DNA of 64,000 nt from Schistocephalus solidus (Eukaryota; Platyhelminthes; Cestoda; Diphyllobothriidea; Diphyllobothriidae): positions 124,001 to 188,000 of the forward strand of contig WEDG01001391.1 of assembly GCA_017591395.1 (NCBI GenBank). Reading direction: 5' to 3'. The first letter of the stretch is position 1. Each line of letters opens with the position of its first letter. The notes under the pieces are model-generated. The model searched no databases. It was not told where the DNA came from and worked only from the letters and a program-made list of their open reading frames with translations. This document shows, piece after piece, positions 60,107 through 64,000 of this stretch. Both the position numbers and the translations under genes were made by a program.

Positions 60107-63100
60107 ACACTTGTAAAAGATTTGAAAATGTGCCTTAGCATTATGAAACCCCGTTGGCTTTATCCCAGAACGGTTTTAAGGTGTATTATACAACGCTGAT
60201 GAAAAAATAAATTTAAATTAGACGATACTTATCGAATGCATACCAATTGAATAATTAAGCAAATCCTGTTTGGGCAGCGAGGCTGCTGGCGGTCCTTATT
60301 TGCAGCGGACTGGACAAACAGCTTAGTAGAGATATGCCAAACTCAGTGCTCTCAATAAAGTGTTATGACTCAGATGGTAAGATAATTCCTTTGCTAACAG
60401 TTTGCTTTAAACTCCTGCGTGAGTGACTTTTAACTGATTTTCTCCTAATTTTAACTCAGAAATTGGAATTTGGGAGACGGTCCTTTGATGGAACTGCTAA
60501 AATGCCCACCGAACTCTTATAATGGAGGTTTATGTGATCCTCAAATACATCAAATAAATGTGTTTAGATGGCTCGCTTACGGGAAAATAAAAACGGGCAA
60601 GCTGGTCACGAATCCATAATGGGTATGCGGTATTTTCTGAGCCGGAAGTGCACTGAGTGGAATTCCATCCATTTGCCACATAATTTATGTGGTACATCGC
60701 AAATTAAGGCATCCAATCAGTATGTTGTGTAAAACAGCTATTCACAAAGAACTAGAATTTTTTACCAGAATTCTGATAAGCAATTAAATTACATTTATAT
60801 GCATCTAGAGTTAAAGCCTTATTACATAATACTTTGGCAATTTGCCCATTAGAGCGAATCTTGGTGGGATGGATTTTGAAAAGCATTCACATGCAACGTA
60901 ACAGAGGATCCAGCGTATAAGACGCGGTTGTCTGGAAATGGAAGAAAAGCACTTCCTCGTATTGAAGGGTTATGAAATAAAAAAAATGTTTTACCATAGA
61001 GATAGAGTCCTTACACTACCAACGTGTATAAGCTGTCTAATGCCAGTAGGTAGATGGTAGGACATCTGGCAGTCAAAAGGCCAAGTCTGATTCAAAAAGT
61101 CTGATTCAAAAGATGCCGAAAATATTGGTAATGAGGGAAAAACGTGGCAGTTGGTAATACAGCTTTTTGACATTCCACAAAAAGGGGTGCGATGAATCAG
61201 ATCGTGATAAAGTTTGTTGTTAATAGAACCATTAGAACCTCGTCCGCAAATACCAACGAGCAGGTCCAAACCAAACACTTATAGTCGCCTACAGAGCGTT
61301 TTTTTCTTATTTAAGGCTTGTAAATCCAAGCCTAGTCATCTATTATAATTACGTGATTGCCCAAATGATTGCATAAAATGTATGTGAAGACGTGCATTTG
61401 CAAAGCTTCTTGAAAATGCTTGTGTAATTTACGTGTAACAATAATAAACAAGCTACGCGAAGGGGCAGAATCCCCCTAGCAGAAAATATACGTCGACTCG
61501 CTAGACTGGCTATAATAAACCGGTTATCAGCTTCTAAGTAGCAGAAAAGTCACTCATTATTGTCAGAAGTTTTGGTGATATTGACGGATAGTCTAGGAAA
61601 TAATTACTAGTGCATTGCTGAAACGAAATAGGTTAGGTCTTTGGTATATAATACAATGAAATTAATACCGGCAAGAACCTTGGTCCTATAAAGTGATTCT
61701 GCTATTATGAATAGTTTCCCCGTTGAAACCAGCTTTTTGGTGACAAACATTGCCAAATTACTTCACCTAAATAACAATATGATAACGCCCGAAATTCATA
61801 AATAAAGAGTACACATTGGAAATAAGGGTGAACTTGGAAAGCATTAATTTTAATTATGTGTTATTACAACGGGTTAATTGAAAATGCCCAGAAACATTAA
61901 AGCACTGCGAATTTAGTTTTCAATGATCTGGCTAATTGATCTGTAAACTAGGACTGTTCAAATTTATGTGTGATGTGCGTGATGTGATGTGATGTGATAT
62001 GTTAATGTGTGATGTCCATGTGTTATCTATTTTTATGAGTTAAGGTGGCAAATAATTTTGCAAAAATCAACGAGAAAAACAATTTGTGAGCTCTTCTTCA
62101 AAGTTTTTGTTCGTCTCAGATATATTATTTAAGACTTCTGGAATGGAAAATATTTTTGAATTATTCCGTTTTGAAATCAACTAAGGGTTCTTCATTAAGC
62201 ATTTCCCTTTACGCTGGAAATGAAAACTGCATCAAATAAAACAAACGTGAATAAATAACAGACAAAAATACTATCCAGCTTGAATATTAATCTAATTTAG
62301 TCTTAAAGCCAAATTTTTCAAACACTTTCATTTAAAGAAGGCATGAGAACTTTATTTCTTGGGAAAATACTTTGGATTGTGTGGACATTTAAGAAAGTGG
62401 ATGAGTTATTCGCAGAATAAAGATGAATAACCCGTGGTAAATTCTACTTAAGGGAAGTATCAAACTGTCATGGTTGAAAAAGGTACAGTGTGCGGTGTTA
62501 CCTGATAACAAATGTTGCCGATTTCCTCAATTAATCCGTATCCAGTCTGTTAAAAATGGAGGCTGATTGCAAAGAAAAATATATTAAACGAGAAGAGCAT
62601 GAAACTTAAACACAAATCTAGCACCATTTAACAAAAATCCAGACAACTAAACTTAAAATTTTAAAATCATGGAAGCTGAACCAGGTAATTTAATCGCTGG
62701 TCTCGTAGCCATAAATATATTTAAAATGCCAAATGCGCATTGCGCAAAACATAAACTCTCTGCCTATGTACCCTTACGCCTACGGAAGCATATTTAATTA
62801 ACCAGCAGCTTAAATGTTGACCTAAATAATATTTTTCTACCCAAGGCGTAACAACTGTAGAAAGTAACGACGTCGATTATATCGTGGAGATATAAACCTA
62901 CATGGCCATCCAGCAGCTCTACAAATATGTGCCTATATTTCAGGTTCAATGGTATATCAGGTCACTACGTTACATTTTAAATCAACTTGAGGTCACAAAA
63001 GTAATCTCCTTAGACCATTGGCGGCTCGTCAAGCCAACCAACAGGGAACTAGTTATGATCTCTGGATTTGCGAACATTCGAAGGCTCAACAGTCCTCTTC

Positions 63101-64000
63101 GAAAAATTATCGTTCTAAGCGCATTTTCGTTTCCAGTCTGGTCCGGGTTATGACACTCAAAATGCACTTTCATCAAAAGGGTTGATGTACCTCTTTAAAT
63201 GTGGCAATTCAGTTAATTTTATATCCAGAAACAGCTGTCTAATCAAATGAAGCAATTGTATTAGGCAAAATGGTCTTATTATTCACGTGTTCTTTAACGG
63301 ACCTAGCTCGTAATTTTATATAAAGACGGCTGGTAGAGAGAAAAATGAAATATTCGACCAACTCAAAATTGAGGTCACAAAGCAATTCTTTCAATTCCGT
63401 TAACGACAAAAAACGAAAAAAATTAAAAATCGTCAACATTTTACCAAATATCTTATCAAGTTGCAACATCCATCCTACAAAAGCTGGAAAAGGTCATTTT
63501 TTCAAAGCATAGATGTATGTACTGGCACCTATTCATAGAGGAAAAATTCGTTATAATTGCTCAGAGCCACATATTAATCTTATAATAATTTGAACAAATT
63601 CAGCCCTGTATTCAGTTCCAAAGAAGGATGAAAATGCCAAGCAGTTGTCTTCTTTGACGGCCCCACCAGGCAAATATCTGTCAGTTCAATCGTGAAATGG
63701 AATCCTATCCATCGTGAGGCCATCCGTCTCTAAGGCACAATCTGGTCATTTTCGCATGAATTCATTTATCGTTATAATAGACTAACGTTATAAACGCCTA
63801 AAGGTGGACGTAGCTATACGACACATCATAAAGTTATTAGCATATTCTCGGTTTCTAGCCATCATTGTAACCAATTGAGATTGCGCAATTGTAACTGCCT
63901 TTAAAAAAGAGGTTTATGTAGTCAAACACACTGTTAACAAACATGGTGATATGTCAAACCGATTCCCGAGATGTGGCCCTATGGTAAGCTGCCTCTTTAA
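60107..64000. other. Gene-free stretch with unassigned frames and a microsatellite
   Basis: A minus-strand frame at 60991-61278 (95 codons) is followed by a possible donor (CTCTATG|GTAAAA), but I do not recognise it. It contains a 13-14 base direct duplication (about 61086-61113). A block at about 62880-63180 is open on both strands and looks different in composition. Nothing else recognised. Confidence 0.35.
61967..62024 (+). repeat. (TGATG)n-type simple repeat
   Basis: Repeated GTGATGTGATGTGATGTGAT with flanking diverged units (GTGTGATGTGC, GTGTGATGTCC). Confidence 0.85.

Noticed and set aside
1..64000. CRISPR arrays, operons, riboswitches, bacterial promoters or terminators
   Set aside because: The window is eukaryotic; no regularly spaced repeats or bacterial signals were seen.

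Overview
Organism and character. This is A+T-rich eukaryotic nuclear DNA with long introns, GT-AG exons and many decayed retroelements. There are no bacterial-style operons. The mobile elements (Penelope-like elements with GIY-YIG endonuclease, and a tRNA-headed SINE with a hammerhead-ribozyme core built like the Smα repeat of schistosomes) point to an invertebrate, most likely a parasitic flatworm. That assignment is inference from repeat type, not from a marker gene.

The one gene I can support runs on the minus strand over at least 44143 down to 1609. It is a type II membrane protein of the dipeptidyl-peptidase S9B family (DPP4/DPP6/DPP10 group). I assembled it by eye from short exons with canonical splice sites. 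Twelve exons (44143 to 16579) join in one reading phase, 1128 nt or 376 codons. They encode a signal-anchor helix and most of an eight-bladed beta-propeller. Four further exons (about 5.1, 3.6, 2.0 and 1.7 kb) carry the cysteine-rich late propeller and the entry into the alpha/beta-hydrolase domain. The catalytic serine, aspartate and histidine exons lie beyond base 1. The 5' cytoplasmic exon was not securely found; possible upstream exons at 48.3 kb and 52.5-52.9 kb are listed with low confidence.

The introns and the 44-64 kb flank hold the mobile DNA. Two related, broken Penelope-like elements (30.45-32.35 kb and 48.98-50.42 kb, both +) retain reverse-transcriptase landmarks and GIY-YIG domains. 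A tRNA-derived SINE family occurs at 15.95-16.4 kb, 35.6-36.7 kb and 55.9-56.2 kb, usually as head-to-tail or inverted composites beside (TA)n. Its body contains a hammerhead-like fold with a self-complementary stem III.

A second, unrelated hammerhead motif sits in another repeat family (14.95 kb and 55.4 kb). In the 55.15-55.84 kb copy it lies inside a forward-forward-inverted structure flanked by TA tracts, resembling the pseudo-LTR arrangements of Penelope-like elements. The co-residence of two hammerhead-bearing retroelement families, less than 1 kb apart at 55.4-56.1 kb, is the most interesting feature of the window.

Other contents are a tRNA-like sequence at 27.3 kb, a dispersed repeat pair (2.2 kb and 59.6 kb), decayed telomere-like CCCTAA tracts, simple repeats and long stretches with nothing recognisable.
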